38,240 bases of DNA. Source: Polyangiaceae bacterium (GTDB lineage: Bacteria; Myxococcota_A; Polyangia; Polyangiales; Polyangiaceae). The position numbers and the translations under genes were made by a program. Position 1 is the first letter of the stretch. Each line of letters opens with the position of its first letter. Location: the NCBI GenBank assembly GCA_016933275.1, contig JAFGBI010000193.1:1-38240 (forward strand), written 5' to 3'. Of the stretch, positions 1-8,969 are shown in pieces. Under the pieces are notes generated by a model, which saw only the letters and a program-made list of their open reading frames with translations, was not told where the DNA came from and did not search any database.

Positions 1-5
1 ACGAC

Positions 6-917
6 GTGACGCGCACGACGGACCCTAACCCCCTGTTATCGCAGGGCATTCTGCCTACGGTGTGTGCCTATGCTCCGAAAAGTCGGGTTCTGGTCACCCG
101 CGGTCGGGCCCGCCAGATCGCCTCGCAGGTCCAGCTCTCGCGGGTGTCCCGGGATTTGGCGCCGATCCTCGGGTTCCTGGTGTTGGCGCTGGTCTTGGTC
201 TCCGTCTACTTCGGCCAGCGGGTGCGACGCACCATCGAGGGTCCCCTGCGGGAGACGCTCACCGCGCTCGAGACGGTCGCTGGGGGGGATCTGTCGCCTG
301 CGCTGCCGGCGGGGAAGACGGACGAGTTCGGCCGGATCGCCACCTCGCTCAACACGGCGATCGGCCGGATGCGGTCCGACCGCGAACAGATCGAGCGCTT
401 GGCCGCCACCGATCCCCTGACCGGCCTCATGAATCGGCGCGCCTTCGTGGCCACTCTGCAACACGAGGTCGTGCGCAGTCGTCGCTACGGGCTTCCGCTG
501 ACCATGCTGCTCATCGACATCGATCACTTCAAGCAGGTCAACGACCTGCACGGTCACGCGACGGGTGATCTCGTGTTGGCCCGAGTCGGCAAGCTGCTGG
601 TGGCGCAGCTTCGCACGACCGACTACGTCGCGCGCTGGGGGGGCGAGGAGTTCGTGGCGGCGCTGCCCCACGTGGGGCTCGACGGGGCCGCGGTCGCCGC
701 CGGACGTTTGCGGGTGGCCTGCGGGGAGATGGACGTTGCTCTCGTCGCTACGACCCTACGCGTCACCCTCTCGATCGGCATCGCCGAGCTAGCCCGCGAC
801 GACACCCCGCAGACCCTCACCGACCGCGCCGATCACGCGATGTACGCTGCCAAGCGCCAGGGGCGGAATCGCGTCGTGATCGACGATGGCCACCTCGACG
901 CCGAGGCCGGTGGATGA
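6..917 (+). CDS. Diguanylate cyclase, HAMP-GGDEF (probably 5' partial)
   Basis: This protein should make cyclic di-GMP from two GTP at the inner membrane. In the visible 303 residues there is one hydrophobic segment at about 51-69, a HAMP-like linker at about 70-125, and a GGDEF domain at about 130-292 that opens with DPLTG (136-140). The active-site signature is GGEEF (212-216). An RxxD inhibitory site (R203-D206) lies five residues before it, so product inhibition is expected. HAMP-GGDEF proteins usually have a first membrane helix and a periplasmic sensor before the helix seen here. Those are missing, and the frame is open to the first base of the window, so the GTG at 6 is probably not the true start. 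It converges with the DUF4956 gene, leaving 32 bases between them. Confidence 0.9.
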   Translation: MTRTTDPNPLLSQGILPTVCAYAPKSRVLVTRGRARQIASQVQLSRVSRDLAPILGFLVLALVLVSVYFGQRVRRTIEGPLRETLTALETVAGGDLSPALPAGKTDEFGRIATSLNTAIGRMRSDREQIERLAATDPLTGLMNRRAFVATLQHEVVRSRRYGLPLTMLLIDIDHFKQVNDLHGHATGDLVLARVGKLLVAQLRTTDYVARWGGEEFVAALPHVGLDGAAVAAGRLRVACGEMDVALVATTLRVTLSIGIAELARDDTPQTLTDRADHAMYAAKRQGRNRVVIDDGHLDAEAGG

Positions 918-949
918 AGGTGGATGGAGCGGGCCGCGAGCGGTTTGCC

Positions 950-1663
950 TCACAGGCCTTCCCAATCGACCACCCCGCGCAGTTCGGGCGTCAGCGTGTC
1001 GAACTTCGCCTGGAGCTGCTCCCGGTCGAGGGCTGCCGGCGCTCTGACGATGAAGGTGAACTCACGCTTGATGAATTTCGTCTGCTCGCGAATGATCTTG
1101 CAGCCAGCTTCCACGATGAGCGCGCGATAGGTGCGGGTCGCATCCTGCAGGCAATGCTCCCCGACGCCCGACACCTTGATGGTGCCAGCGGCCTGCTGGT
1201 CCAGCGCGTAGATCAGGATCCACCCGATGACCGTGGCTGGCACCGCCACGATGAAGATCTTGAGACCGCAGCAGAGGCCGACCACCGTGACCAGGATGAC
1301 GCGCCCCGTGTCCTTGGCGTCGCCCACCAGGGTGCGGAAGCGGAGCAGGCCGCCGATCCCGAAGATGACGAACGCCATGTTCGGCTGCACTTCGACGATC
1401 AAGGCGACGACCGCCGCCACCACCGCGTACATCAGCAGGGTCTTCGGCTGCTCGAACTGCTCGAGCGTGGAGACCTTCCGGCGCGCAGTGGGGTGGTAGG
1501 CGATGATGGCGCCGAGCCCCAAGGCGACCAGCAACACGACCACCATGTCGAGCAGCACCCAGCCGTTCCCGAAGGACTGCCACGCCTCGACCAACCCTTC
1601 GATCCCGTCGGGAACGCCCGCGGAGGAGACGTTCGCTTCGGGCATTCCGGCGACCTCGGGCAT
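950..1663 (-). CDS. DUF4956 / MgtC-like membrane protein
   Basis: This is an inner-membrane protein of 237 residues. Hydrophobic segments lie at about 35-56, 75-92, 95-108, 121-140 and 140-155. The stretch FGIGGLLRFRTLVGDAKD (101-118) matches the conserved loop of DUF4956, a family distantly related to MgtC/SapB, in which an RFRT motif follows a Gly-rich helix. The last 80 residues form a soluble domain with alternating charged and hydrophobic residues, probably cytoplasmic. The biochemical role of the family is not established. Members often sit beside CotH kinases and VTC-type polyphosphate polymerases. Here a CotH gene lies 2.4 kb away but no VTC gene is present. The ATG at 1663 is used; another ATG six codons in is possible. 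The upstream 800 bases hold no clear gene. Confidence 0.75.
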   Translation of the reverse strand: MPEVAGMPEANVSSAGVPDGIEGLVEAWQSFGNGWVLLDMVVVLLVALGLGAIIAYHPTARRKVSTLEQFEQPKTLLMYAVVAAVVALIVEVQPNMAFVIFGIGGLLRFRTLVGDAKDTGRVILVTVVGLCCGLKIFIVAVPATVIGWILIYALDQQAAGTIKVSGVGEHCLQDATRTYRALIVEAGCKIIREQTKFIKREFTFIVRAPAALDREQLQAKFDTLTPELRGVVDWEGL

Positions 1664-2464
1664 GGGCAGGTCGTAGCAAAGCCGAGCGGTCAGTGGAATC
1701 CTGGACCGGACGCTCCGAGCTGCTGAGAGGTCTGCCTCGGCGAACGATCAGACGTCCCCGCCGCCGCGGACAGCGGAGGTCGTTGCGACGCGCGCCGCCC
1801 TGGTCATCCGCCGACAGAAGCCAGGAACGTTGCCGCTGCCACTCGGCGCGTGCCCGGCGAGGACCACCAGGTTCGGGTGTGCGGCGCCCGCCGGCGCTGG
1901 CAGGCTGTCGTCCACCCCTGGCTCCGGCGCGGCATGGACGGCGCGGCTGGCTGCGGCCACCGGCGGAGGCCGCGTGGGTCGAGAGTGGATTCGGGCCGAC
2001 GAGTGAGGAGTGGCGGACAAAGAACCATGCAGCGGTGCCGCATCGCCGGTCTTGACCCGGCTGGGGGCCGGCGGTGCGAAGGCGCCACCCACACGACCGA
2101 GCTGCGGGTTGGGTGGCGAGGTGGCGAGCCCGGGGGGATCGAGCAGGTGACGGATCATGGTGCGGCGGGAGGAAGCGGCTCGCGCCCAGGCCGTGCGCGA
2201 GACCGTTCGCCGAGCGCCCGTGAGCACTCCGACCTCGCCGGTCCGGCACCGAACCCTCTCAGTCGGCCGCCGCTCGGTGTGGGATGAAGTAGGAGAGCCT
2301 TGGGCTCTGGGGAGGGTGGACCGTGATTTCTGCCTGGATAAGCGAGCGCAACGTACTAATGTAGGACGGAGTGGTTCGAACCACTCTCTTGTCGTAGCCG
2401 GTCGCCCGGGTCAGCGGACGGCAAACGTGGAGCTGATGCTCCCGGTTTGGAAGGAGGCTGGTCG
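1664..2464. other. Long intergenic region with no convincing gene
   Basis: About 800 bases separate the divergent DUF4956 and von Willebrand A genes. Open frames exist on both strands but they are Arg/Pro/Ala-rich low-complexity translations without a recognisable domain or ribosome site, as is normal for random high-GC DNA. The right third is less GC-rich (about 2290-2400) and carries an 18-base perfect palindrome. Promoters for both flanking genes must lie here; I cannot assign -35/-10 boxes with confidence. Confidence 0.5.
2369..2386. promoter_or_regulatory. 18-base perfect palindrome upstream of the vWA gene
   Basis: GAGTGGTTCGAACCACTC reads the same on both strands. It lies 79 bases before the start codon of the von Willebrand A lipoprotein gene, in a locally AT-richer stretch. 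Its size and two-fold symmetry suit a dimeric repressor or activator site. As RNA it would be a short hairpin in the 5' untranslated region. No regulator gene lies beside it, so assignment to a protein family is not possible. Confidence 0.4.
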
Positions 2465-3838
2465 ATGGCACGGCGGACCGTGATGATGGCGGCGGCGACC
2501 TTGGCGGTATTGGCCGTAGCGGCCAACTGCACGAACGACTCGGAGGGGCCCCACCAGGTCAGCACCGGTGCCGGCGGCACGGTCGGTGTTGGCGGGGCCG
2601 GCATCGGGGGCGCGCCCGATGGCAGTGGAGGTGCCCTGCCAGGGAGCGGTGGCATCACGCTCACCACCGGCGGCGTGACGGGGACGGGTGGAGGCTTCTT
2701 CATCGATACCAGCGGCATCGGCCAGGTCGTGGACATCAGCGGCGATGGCGTTCCCGATCCAGTCAGCGCCGCGTCCGTCATCCTCTCCGAGGCCCAGATC
2801 GCCGAGCTCGACAACGCCGCCTGCACGGGCTGGAGCGCCGAGCCCGAGCCCCGCGTCGCGTCGATCATGATGGTGGTGGATGCGAGCTCGTCGATGGACG
2901 CCGCCCCGCCCGAGGGTGGCGGTCGTACTAAGTGGGAGGTTACCCGGGATGCCCTCATCGAGGCCGTCAACCTGCTCGAAGACGACGTCGAGCTCGGCTT
3001 GCTCGCCTACCCGAACAAGCGGATTGCGGGTACCGCTGGCGACGCGAGCATGTGCGTCGCCGTGGATGCGATGGTCCCCACGGTGCCGCTGGGGGTGGAC
3101 AACCACCGGCAGGTCATCATCGATGCCCTGAATGACGTGGAGACCAACCAGTGCACCCCGACGCACGACGCGTACAACGCTGCGATCGAGAACTTCAGGA
3201 ACAGCACGACCAACGGCGAGAAGTACATCCTGCTGATGACGGATGGACAGCCGACCCTGTACCAAGGCTGTGAGCCTGGCAACTGCAACGCCGCCGAGAC
3301 GCCCGACAGTGAGCAGCCCGTCATCGACGCCGTCGCCGCCGCCTGGACCAACGATGACATCAAGACCTTCGTGCTCGGTTGTCCCGGCAGCGAAGCGCAC
3401 TCAGTGACTGGGCTCGACAACCGCTGGTGGCTCTCCCAAGCCGCGGAGGTGGGCCAGACCGCGGCCCAGCCGTGCTCCCACACTGCCGAGCCTTACTGCC
3501 ACTTCGACATGACGACCGGTGGTAGCTTCGCCGAGGAGCTTCAGGCCGTGCTCGCCACCATCGTGGGCCAGGTCGTAAGCTGCGACTATAACCTCCCGCC
3601 GCCGCCGCCGGGGGAGAACATCGACACCAACGCCATCAACTTCATCCTCCGCCCGAGCACGACGCCGCCCCTGCTGCTGGTCCGCATGCAGGATCCGTCT
3701 TGCACGCAGGGATGGTACCTCGATCCTACCACGCAGAAGGTGCGATTGTGTTCCGACACCTGCGAGATGATCCAGGCCGATAGCCTGGCGCGGACCAACC
3801 TCTACTTCGGTTGTGATTCCCTGGTCCCGCTCCAATGA
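2465..3838 (+). CDS. von Willebrand factor A domain lipoprotein
   Basis: This is a predicted envelope or surface adhesion-type protein of 457 residues. An AAGGAGG ribosome site at 2451-2457 sits seven bases before the ATG at 2465, which fixes the start. The N-terminus has two Arg, a hydrophobic core and Cys22, so lipid attachment is likely, although Asn at -1 makes a poor lipobox. A Gly-rich linker runs from about 35 to 78. The vWA domain (about 132-372) has a metal-ion-dependent adhesion site: DASSS (139-143), a candidate Thr233, and TDG (259-261). A C-terminal segment (about 375-457) contains several Cys, probably in disulfides. Known vWA domains with an intact metal site bind protein partners through a divalent cation; the partner here is unknown. 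It converges with the CotH gene. Confidence 0.85.
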   Translation: MARRTVMMAAATLAVLAVAANCTNDSEGPHQVSTGAGGTVGVGGAGIGGAPDGSGGALPGSGGITLTTGGVTGTGGGFFIDTSGIGQVVDISGDGVPDPVSAASVILSEAQIAELDNAACTGWSAEPEPRVASIMMVVDASSSMDAAPPEGGGRTKWEVTRDALIEAVNLLEDDVELGLLAYPNKRIAGTAGDASMCVAVDAMVPTVPLGVDNHRQVIIDALNDVETNQCTPTHDAYNAAIENFRNSTTNGEKYILLMTDGQPTLYQGCEPGNCNAAETPDSEQPVIDAVAAAWTNDDIKTFVLGCPGSEAHSVTGLDNRWWLSQAAEVGQTAAQPCSHTAEPYCHFDMTTGGSFAEELQAVLATIVGQVVSCDYNLPPPPPGENIDTNAINFILRPSTTPPLLLVRMQDPSCTQGWYLDPTTQKVRLCSDTCEMIQADSLARTNLYFGCDSLVPLQ

Positions 3839-3877
3839 CGGGGCGGCGAGCGAGCTGGCAGAGGTGACGCCATCGAT

Positions 3878-3892
3878 GGGGTGTGTCACCCC
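3878..3892. terminator. GC-rich hairpin between convergent genes
   Basis: GGGGTG-TGT-CACCCC forms a perfect six-pair stem with a three-base loop. It lies between the stop codons of the convergent vWA and CotH genes. There is no T-run on either side, so intrinsic termination is only a possibility; position is the main argument. Confidence 0.3.
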
Positions 3893-4022
3893 GTTGCGGT
3901 CGACGCCCCGCGGCTAGACTGTGTCCAAGGAATGAGCCGTTTGGTCCCGAGCCCAGGGTGCGGATGTGTCCGGAGCCCGGAGTCCAAGCGCCACGAGGTG
4001 GCTACGTTCGGGTCGTGTTCGG

Positions 4023-6416
4023 CTATTTCCATTGCGTGTCGAGCCAGGCGGCGCGCTGGTGCGCCCAGTCCTTGAGGTGGGCCACCTGACCTTCCCAGGT
4101 GTCCTGGGTGGTCGTCTGGAACGTTCCCGCCACCATCTCGGTCGTGAGGATGTCCCACTTGGCGAAGTTGCGCGCCGCCGCCGCGGCGAGCGGCGCCGCC
4201 AGCCCGTCGACGCGGGCGTCGAACTCCGCGTCGGAGAGCAGGCCGGCGCGGAGGGTCTGCCAGCGCGCCGCGACCGCGGCCTGGAACCCCGGATCCTCCA
4301 TCAGGCGCAGGAACCAGTCATTGCCGTCGGTGCGCGTCATGGCGATCGGCGGTCTCACCCAGCCACCGCCGCCGGAGCCGAAGACGCGGCCGCCGGTGTT
4401 GGTGAGGCCGCCGGTGGTGAAGCCGCCGGTCCCACTGGTCCCGCCGCTGCCGGTGCCGCCCTCGCCCTCCCAGGTCACGCCGAACTGCGACTGGTACTGG
4501 AAGCCCTCGATCTCCCGGTTGCCGAAGAAGCCGCCCACGTCGAACGTGAGATCCCGGTCCCAGATCGGACCTGCGTAGATCTTGGCGTCCTTCGTGTCGC
4601 GGTCCTTGAAAAAGTACTGGCTCCGCACGTAGGCGTCCATCTCGCGCCCGAGCTCGTTGATGATCACGTGGTCGACGAACGAGGCCAGATCGATGTAGGG
4701 CGCGTAGCCGCTCGTGGGATCATCGAAGGATCCCCCGAACAGCGCGTTGACGAAGCCCGTCAGGTGCTGGGCGAGCCAGGCCTCCTGCTCCACCGCGAGC
4801 GGGACCGGATCCGCCACCTCGAGGAACTTCCAGCAGTGGTCGGCCGTCTCGCACTCGACGATGGGCTCCTCCGCCGCTTGCCACTCAAACCTGAAGATGT
4901 ACCCGCCGCTGACCTCGGGCAGGGCGAGATCATCCGGCTTGAGCTGCTGGAGATTGAGCCGATCCTTCTGGTTTTTGATGGTCTCGGTCAGAAGGTACAC
5001 GCCCATGTAGTCGTCGGCGGAAACCGGCTCCGCGTCGACGTTGCGGTACACCTCGCACAAGGCGAACCGCGGCGCTTGCATCCCCAGGTCCCGGGCGAGG
5101 CCATAGGAAATGGCGTCCCTGATCAGCGCCTTGTCCGCGAACGGATTGCGCAGCACCCAGTCCGACTCGGCAGGCATCCCGAGGAGGGGGTGATCGAGGT
5201 CCTGGTCGTTCGCGTCGCGCAGCTCCAGGCGGTACGGCTTCTTGTCGAAGAACGTAGTGGAATTGCCGCGGAGGTGGATGGCCGCCCGCGTAGCGAGCGT
5301 CGGCGGGCTGCTCAAGGTGGCGCCTGGCGTGTCATAGACGAGGAGCGCGGCGTCCACGAACTCGCGGTCGGGCTCCCCGGCGCCGTACACATCGAGGACG
5401 AGGATCGGAAGATCCACCGTCACGTCGACCGCGCTCGCGACGTACACGGCCCCGGCCGCTCCGATGAGGACACCATCGAGGAACACCCCCGCCCGCACCT
5501 GAGTCGTCTGCGAGATCGCGAGGGCGGTGCCATCGAACAGCGTCGAGGCGGCGGTCGGCGCGGTCCCATCCGTGGTGTAGCGGATCTCGGTCCCCGCCTG
5601 GTCCGTGGACAGGGTCACCGAGATGGCGCCCGAGAACGGCCCTCCCGGTGGGTCGAAGACGACGGTCCCCAAGGTGGGGACATCCGTGCCCCCGGTGCCC
5701 CCCGAGTTCGTGATGCCGCCCGTGCCCGGGATACCCCCGGTATCCGCTACGGTACCCCCGATGCCCCCTATACCCCCTATACCCCCGGTACCACCTGTGT
5801 TCACGACCTGGCCGACGCACGTCCCGTTGACGCAACTGGTGTTGGCGTCACAGACTAGCCCGCAGGCGCCACAGTTCAGCGGATCGTTGGCGAGGTCGTG
5901 GCACGCGCCGCTACAGTCCGCGAGCCCGGTGCCGCAGACGCACTGCCCGGCGGAGCAGGATTGCTCTGGCGGGCAGACGTTCCCGCATCGCCCGCAGTCG
6001 TTGCGGCTGGCGGACAGGTCCACGCAGCTTGCCCCGCAGAGGGAGAGCCCGGCGGTGCAGGTCATCCCGCAGACCCCTGCTGAGCAGACCATCCCGGAGA
6101 GGGTGCAATCATTCCCGCAGGTCCCGCAATGTCGCCCGTTGGAGTCGAGGTCGACGCACTCCTGACCGCAGGCCATGAGGTCCGGCGGACAGGCGCAGCT
6201 CCCGCCAACGCACAGCATCCCCGGGGCACACGCGTTCTCGCACCGGCCGCAACTGGTGGTGCTCCGCGTGATGTCCACGCACCCCTCCGCGCACAACGTG
6301 GCACCGGGTGGGCAGGGGGACTGGGAGTTGTCCGGCGACGAGGACGCCTTGCCGCAGCTGGTGGCGAAGCCAACGAAGACGAGCACCGCCAGGCGCGAAC
6401 AGTGGAGGATTTCCAT
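4023..6416 (-). CDS. CotH-kinase lipoprotein with Cys-rich repeats
   Basis: This large predicted surface lipoprotein has 797 residues. A signal sequence ends at Cys21 (FATSC, an imperfect lipobox). Residues 35-200 hold tandem Cys-rich units of the pattern CGxxCVDL...CGxCGNxC, about 40 residues each. A Gly/Thr/Ile-rich linker follows (207-244), then a chitobiase C-terminal-like beta-sandwich (about 251-328, with YTTDGTAPT). The CotH domain spans about 337-790: HLRGNST (381-387), KKPYRL (392-397), a GVYLLTE segment (472-478) and the acidic PIWDRDLTF motif (617-625), which corresponds to the metal-binding region of CotH. CotH of Bacillus is an atypical protein kinase that phosphorylates spore-coat proteins. 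The substrate here is unknown. A Gly-rich stretch (about 652-686) interrupts the CotH fold, probably as a surface loop. Confidence 0.88.
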   Translation of the reverse strand: MEILHCSRLAVLVFVGFATSCGKASSSPDNSQSPCPPGATLCAEGCVDITRSTTSCGRCENACAPGMLCVGGSCACPPDLMACGQECVDLDSNGRHCGTCGNDCTLSGMVCSAGVCGMTCTAGLSLCGASCVDLSASRNDCGRCGNVCPPEQSCSAGQCVCGTGLADCSGACHDLANDPLNCGACGLVCDANTSCVNGTCVGQVVNTGGTGGIGGIGGIGGTVADTGGIPGTGGITNSGGTGGTDVPTLGTVVFDPPGGPFSGAISVTLSTDQAGTEIRYTTDGTAPTAASTLFDGTALAISQTTQVRAGVFLDGVLIGAAGAVYVASAVDVTVDLPILVLDVYGAGEPDREFVDAALLVYDTPGATLSSPPTLATRAAIHLRGNSTTFFDKKPYRLELRDANDQDLDHPLLGMPAESDWVLRNPFADKALIRDAISYGLARDLGMQAPRFALCEVYRNVDAEPVSADDYMGVYLLTETIKNQKDRLNLQQLKPDDLALPEVSGGYIFRFEWQAAEEPIVECETADHCWKFLEVADPVPLAVEQEAWLAQHLTGFVNALFGGSFDDPTSGYAPYIDLASFVDHVIINELGREMDAYVRSQYFFKDRDTKDAKIYAGPIWDRDLTFDVGGFFGNREIEGFQYQSQFGVTWEGEGGTGSGGTSGTGGFTTGGLTNTGGRVFGSGGGGWVRPPIAMTRTDGNDWFLRLMEDPGFQAAVAARWQTLRAGLLSDAEFDARVDGLAAPLAAAAARNFAKWDILTTEMVAGTFQTTTQDTWEGQVAHLKDWAHQRAAWLDTQWK

Positions 6417-6909
6417 GGAGAGTCCGGGGGGTCCGGGGGGTTGAAGAACAGTGGCGGGTTGGGGTCTCGTTCTCCTGCCGCGAACGAAACGGACTCGCCG
6501 GATATCTTTACCTTAGTACCCCTTTTTCACCGAAGCGCGTCACCAAAACGCCACGAAGTGAATTGCCACGCGGACAGAACTTTCCTCGCTTGCTCCTGGT
6601 TCCGTTCGCAGTGCTTGATCCATTGGCGGGATCCGCCGGTGCCATCGACCAACCTGGCGGCGCGAGGGTCATTGGGCAGACATGAGAACTCTGGCAGGTT
6701 GCGATAGCCGTGCCGCCCACGACCGGTTGCGGTTCGGATCGATGGCCTTGTTCGCTGTGCTCCGGAGCGCGCGCGAGCGTCAGGGCGAAGCGCTCTCCTC
6801 CTCATCGGTCATCGGACGGCGTGGCGTGGGTCTCCGTCGGGGAGGGCTCGCCCTCGATCTACCAGGCGATCGCCGAGTGTTCATGAGCCCAGCCTCCGCC
6901 GAGCCGCGC
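6417..6909. other. Intergenic region with AT-rich candidate promoter zone
   Basis: These 490 bases separate two minus-strand lipoprotein genes. From about 6500 to 6565 the base composition drops sharply in GC, with runs such as CTTTTTCACC on the plus strand. That is unusual here and is the likeliest site of the CotH gene promoter, roughly 90-150 bases before its start. I cannot resolve -35/-10 hexamers. The remainder shows no gene. Confidence 0.35.
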
Positions 6910-7854
6910 TCAGTCCCCGCAGTAGGTTTGGAGGAAGGTCTCGTCTTCGGTGCAGGTACCCGCCTCCGCGTCGCAGAAGAAGCGACATTCGGCGTCGCGG
7001 GCACAGGTTTCGCCGATGGCCTGCTTGGCAACACAGGACCCGGATTCGCCGCAGAACGAGGTTTGGTCGCAGAAGGGCCCGTTCTCGGGCGCACAGTCCG
7101 AGCCGATCGGGACCTCGGTCACGCAGGTCGAGGTGCCGAGGTCGCACCGGCTGCCCGGGTAGCATCCGTAGGGATCGGTGCACCGAGAACCGACGCTCCC
7201 GAGCAGCTCGCATCGCTGAGAGGTGGCCGAACAGAACAGGCCATCGGCGGAGAAGCAGTACACCCGGTGATAGGACGGCAAGCTGGGCGGCGCCGGGTCG
7301 AGGGTCTGGCAGCGGTCGTCCACGGTTAGGTCGCGGCAGGTCACGTGACAGGGGTCGCCGTACTCCCCGCGCGAGGCGAGCGAGCAGGTATCGAGGAGGC
7401 AGCTAGTGACGCCACCGGCGGGATCGGGTGCGCAGTCGGTGCTCGTGGCGCAGGCACCACCGAGTGGCTGAGTCCCGGAGTACACCCGCGAACAGGCCGG
7501 GAAGGCCGCCTCGGTCGCGTCGCAGAAGAAGAGCCGGCGAACCTGATCGATGCAGGTCCCCGCTGCGGTTGGGTTGTAGACCGCGCTCGGTCCGACTGCG
7601 GTCTCCCGAAGGATTGCCGTGAAGTTCGAGCGGCACCTCGATTCGTGGTAGGGGCGCCCGTGCTCGGCGCAACAGGGGGATCTCGCCTCGCAGGTGGCCT
7701 CCACCAGCATCTCCGCGAATTCGGCCTCGTCGACCGGTCCCGTGTGCTCCTCGCTGTCCACGTAGGGATCACCACTGCAGCCTGCCATCCCACCGGCGAG
7801 CAGGGGCATGACCATCATGGCTGTTCCAACGAGCCAGCGACTGCGTCGTCCCAT
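6910..7854 (-). CDS. Cys-rich lipoprotein, unknown function
   Basis: This is a predicted lipoprotein of 314 residues. The first 26 residues form a classic signal with lipobox MAGC and lipidated Cys26. The mature part holds more than 25 cysteines in spaced pairs (for example CATSTDC, CRDAEC-like and CDLGTSTC patterns). This arrangement suggests several small disulfide-bonded modules, similar to the Cys-rich units found in other myxobacterial surface lipoproteins. No catalytic motif is visible. The segment at about 40-110 (EFAEMLVEATCEARSPCC) starts like many uncharacterised Polyangia lipoproteins. It is transcribed in the same direction as the CotH gene but 490 bases apart, so probably separately. 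I do not recognise a named family. Confidence 0.8.
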   Translation of the reverse strand: MGRRSRWLVGTAMMVMPLLAGGMAGCSGDPYVDSEEHTGPVDEAEFAEMLVEATCEARSPCCAEHGRPYHESRCRSNFTAILRETAVGPSAVYNPTAAGTCIDQVRRLFFCDATEAAFPACSRVYSGTQPLGGACATSTDCAPDPAGGVTSCLLDTCSLASRGEYGDPCHVTCRDLTVDDRCQTLDPAPPSLPSYHRVYCFSADGLFCSATSQRCELLGSVGSRCTDPYGCYPGSRCDLGTSTCVTEVPIGSDCAPENGPFCDQTSFCGESGSCVAKQAIGETCARDAECRFFCDAEAGTCTEDETFLQTYCGD

Positions 7855-8273
7855 ACCCGGCTATTGCCTCCCGTCCTGCCTCCGATCACGGTTTCCGCCA
7901 CTCGCCGCCGGAGGAGCGCGCACAGTGTCACTGGAACGGTCCTCTCGGCAAGCGCGAACAGCCGTCTCCGCGCGGTGGTTCGTCCTTCGTGAGCGCGCTG
8001 GGTGGGCCGAGGGAATCCTTCGGGAGCGATCGATTGGTGCGAGGACTCGTGGTGGGGCGGTTACGCCTGGCCGTGCCGCGCGATGTGAGGCGCGTGAGCG
8101 CTTCTCTGGCGCTCGCGCCAACTCCGTGCCGCGTCCGGCTCTGCTCGGAACGATTGGCCACGACGGGCGGCTGGCTTGCGCACCCGCCAACGAGCCCACG
8201 CTCGACAGCGAAGCGGGACCGGGGCGCGGTCAGGTGTGGCTCGAACGCTTGGGGCCGCGGCTCGGCGCGGAGG
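7855..8273. other. Intergenic region, nothing recognised
   Basis: These 420 bases lie between the small-protein operon and the Cys-rich lipoprotein gene, both on the minus strand. Translations in all frames are Arg/Pro/Ser-rich without domain or ribosome site. No strong hairpin followed by T-run was seen. It must contain the lipoprotein promoter. Confidence 0.4.
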
Positions 8274-8666
8274 CTATTTCGCTGCGTACTCCGCGCGGGC
8301 CGTGTAGCGAAGGATCCGCGGGCAAGGCTCGGTACCGCGGCGTCCCCGGCAGGCCGTCTCACCGCGGATCTCCGTCTCGCCGCGCCCGAGGCCGCGCAGG
8401 ACCTCCCGGGTCACATCATGCCCGCCGTCTTCGCAGTTTGGCTCCGTGCACGGCACGGTGAAGACGGCCGGGGCGCTCGCCACCACGATGTGACGCACGT
8501 AGCGCGCGGAGTCGATGCTGTTCGCGCCGTGGCCCTCCTCGATCTGGAGCGTGAGTCGCACGAGCGATGGGACCAGGTCGGCGAGGCGGGGGGCGGCGTC
8601 TTCGCGCGACCAGCGATCCAGCATGCGGTTTTTGGCGTCGATAGCTTGTTGTCTTCCACGGCTCAT
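8274..8666 (-). CDS. Small conserved-type protein, last gene of a three-gene operon
   Basis: This predicted protein has 130 residues, is soluble and has no signal peptide. The ATG at 8666 overlaps the stop of the upstream gene in an ATGA arrangement, and GAGGAG lies just before it, which supports this start and translational coupling. The N-terminal half is helical and charged (MSRGRQQAIDAKNRMLDRW). The middle (about 40-75) has alternating hydrophobic residues. Four cysteines occur in the C-terminal half (two in the CTEPNC motif at about 73-78). Together with the His and Cys that follow they could bind a metal, but this is inference. I do not recognise the family. Confidence 0.7.
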   Translation of the reverse strand: MSRGRQQAIDAKNRMLDRWSREDAAPRLADLVPSLVRLTLQIEEGHGANSIDSARYVRHIVVASAPAVFTVPCTEPNCEDGGHDVTREVLRGLGRGETEIRGETACRGRRGTEPCPRILRYTARAEYAAK

Positions 8667-8962
8667 TTGTCGCTCTCCTCGTCGGCCTCTGGCTCCCGGA
8701 GGCGGCTCCACGAGTCACGAGCGCTCCGATAAACACACTGCGCGGCTTCCTCGCGTTGGGCGATGGAGAGGGCAGCCATGCCGGCCTTGACTAGCCCTGG
8801 CAAGAGATGGGTCGCCACGCGGGCGCGGGCCTCGCTCACCGTCCCCGGCCAGCCGCCGGACGCGCGGCGGCGTGCCAGGTGGAGCTGCAAACGCGTCTCC
8901 ACTGCCCACCGCTCGCCCTCGGCATGGGCGCGCTCCCCGAGGAGAAGCTCGCTTTGCTTCAT
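8663..8962 (-). CDS. Small helical protein, middle gene of operon
   Basis: This is a predicted cytoplasmic protein of 99 residues, almost entirely amphipathic helix with many Arg, Glu and Ala. It starts seven bases after the preceding gene's stop and its own stop overlaps the next start by four bases, so the three genes are one transcription unit. No membrane segment, signal or catalytic motif is present. The length and helix content suit a small partner or adaptor protein; that is inference from composition only. Confidence 0.65.
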   Translation of the reverse strand: MKQSELLLGERAHAEGERWAVETRLQLHLARRRASGGWPGTVSEARARVATHLLPGLVKAGMAALSIAQREEAAQCVYRSARDSWSRLREPEADEESDK

Positions 8963-8969
8963 TCCCGGC

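Noticed and set aside
2330..2400. Possible tRNA suggested by GGTTCGAAC
   Set aside because: The segment is a perfect palindrome and the T-arm stem does not pair around a seven-base TTCGAAC loop. No acceptor stem or anticodon arm with correct spacing is present.
3966..5858. Long plus-strand open frame
   Set aside because: It is antisense to the CotH gene, which has clear domains. The translation is a low-complexity product rich in charged residues and Pro, as expected from high-GC antisense reading.
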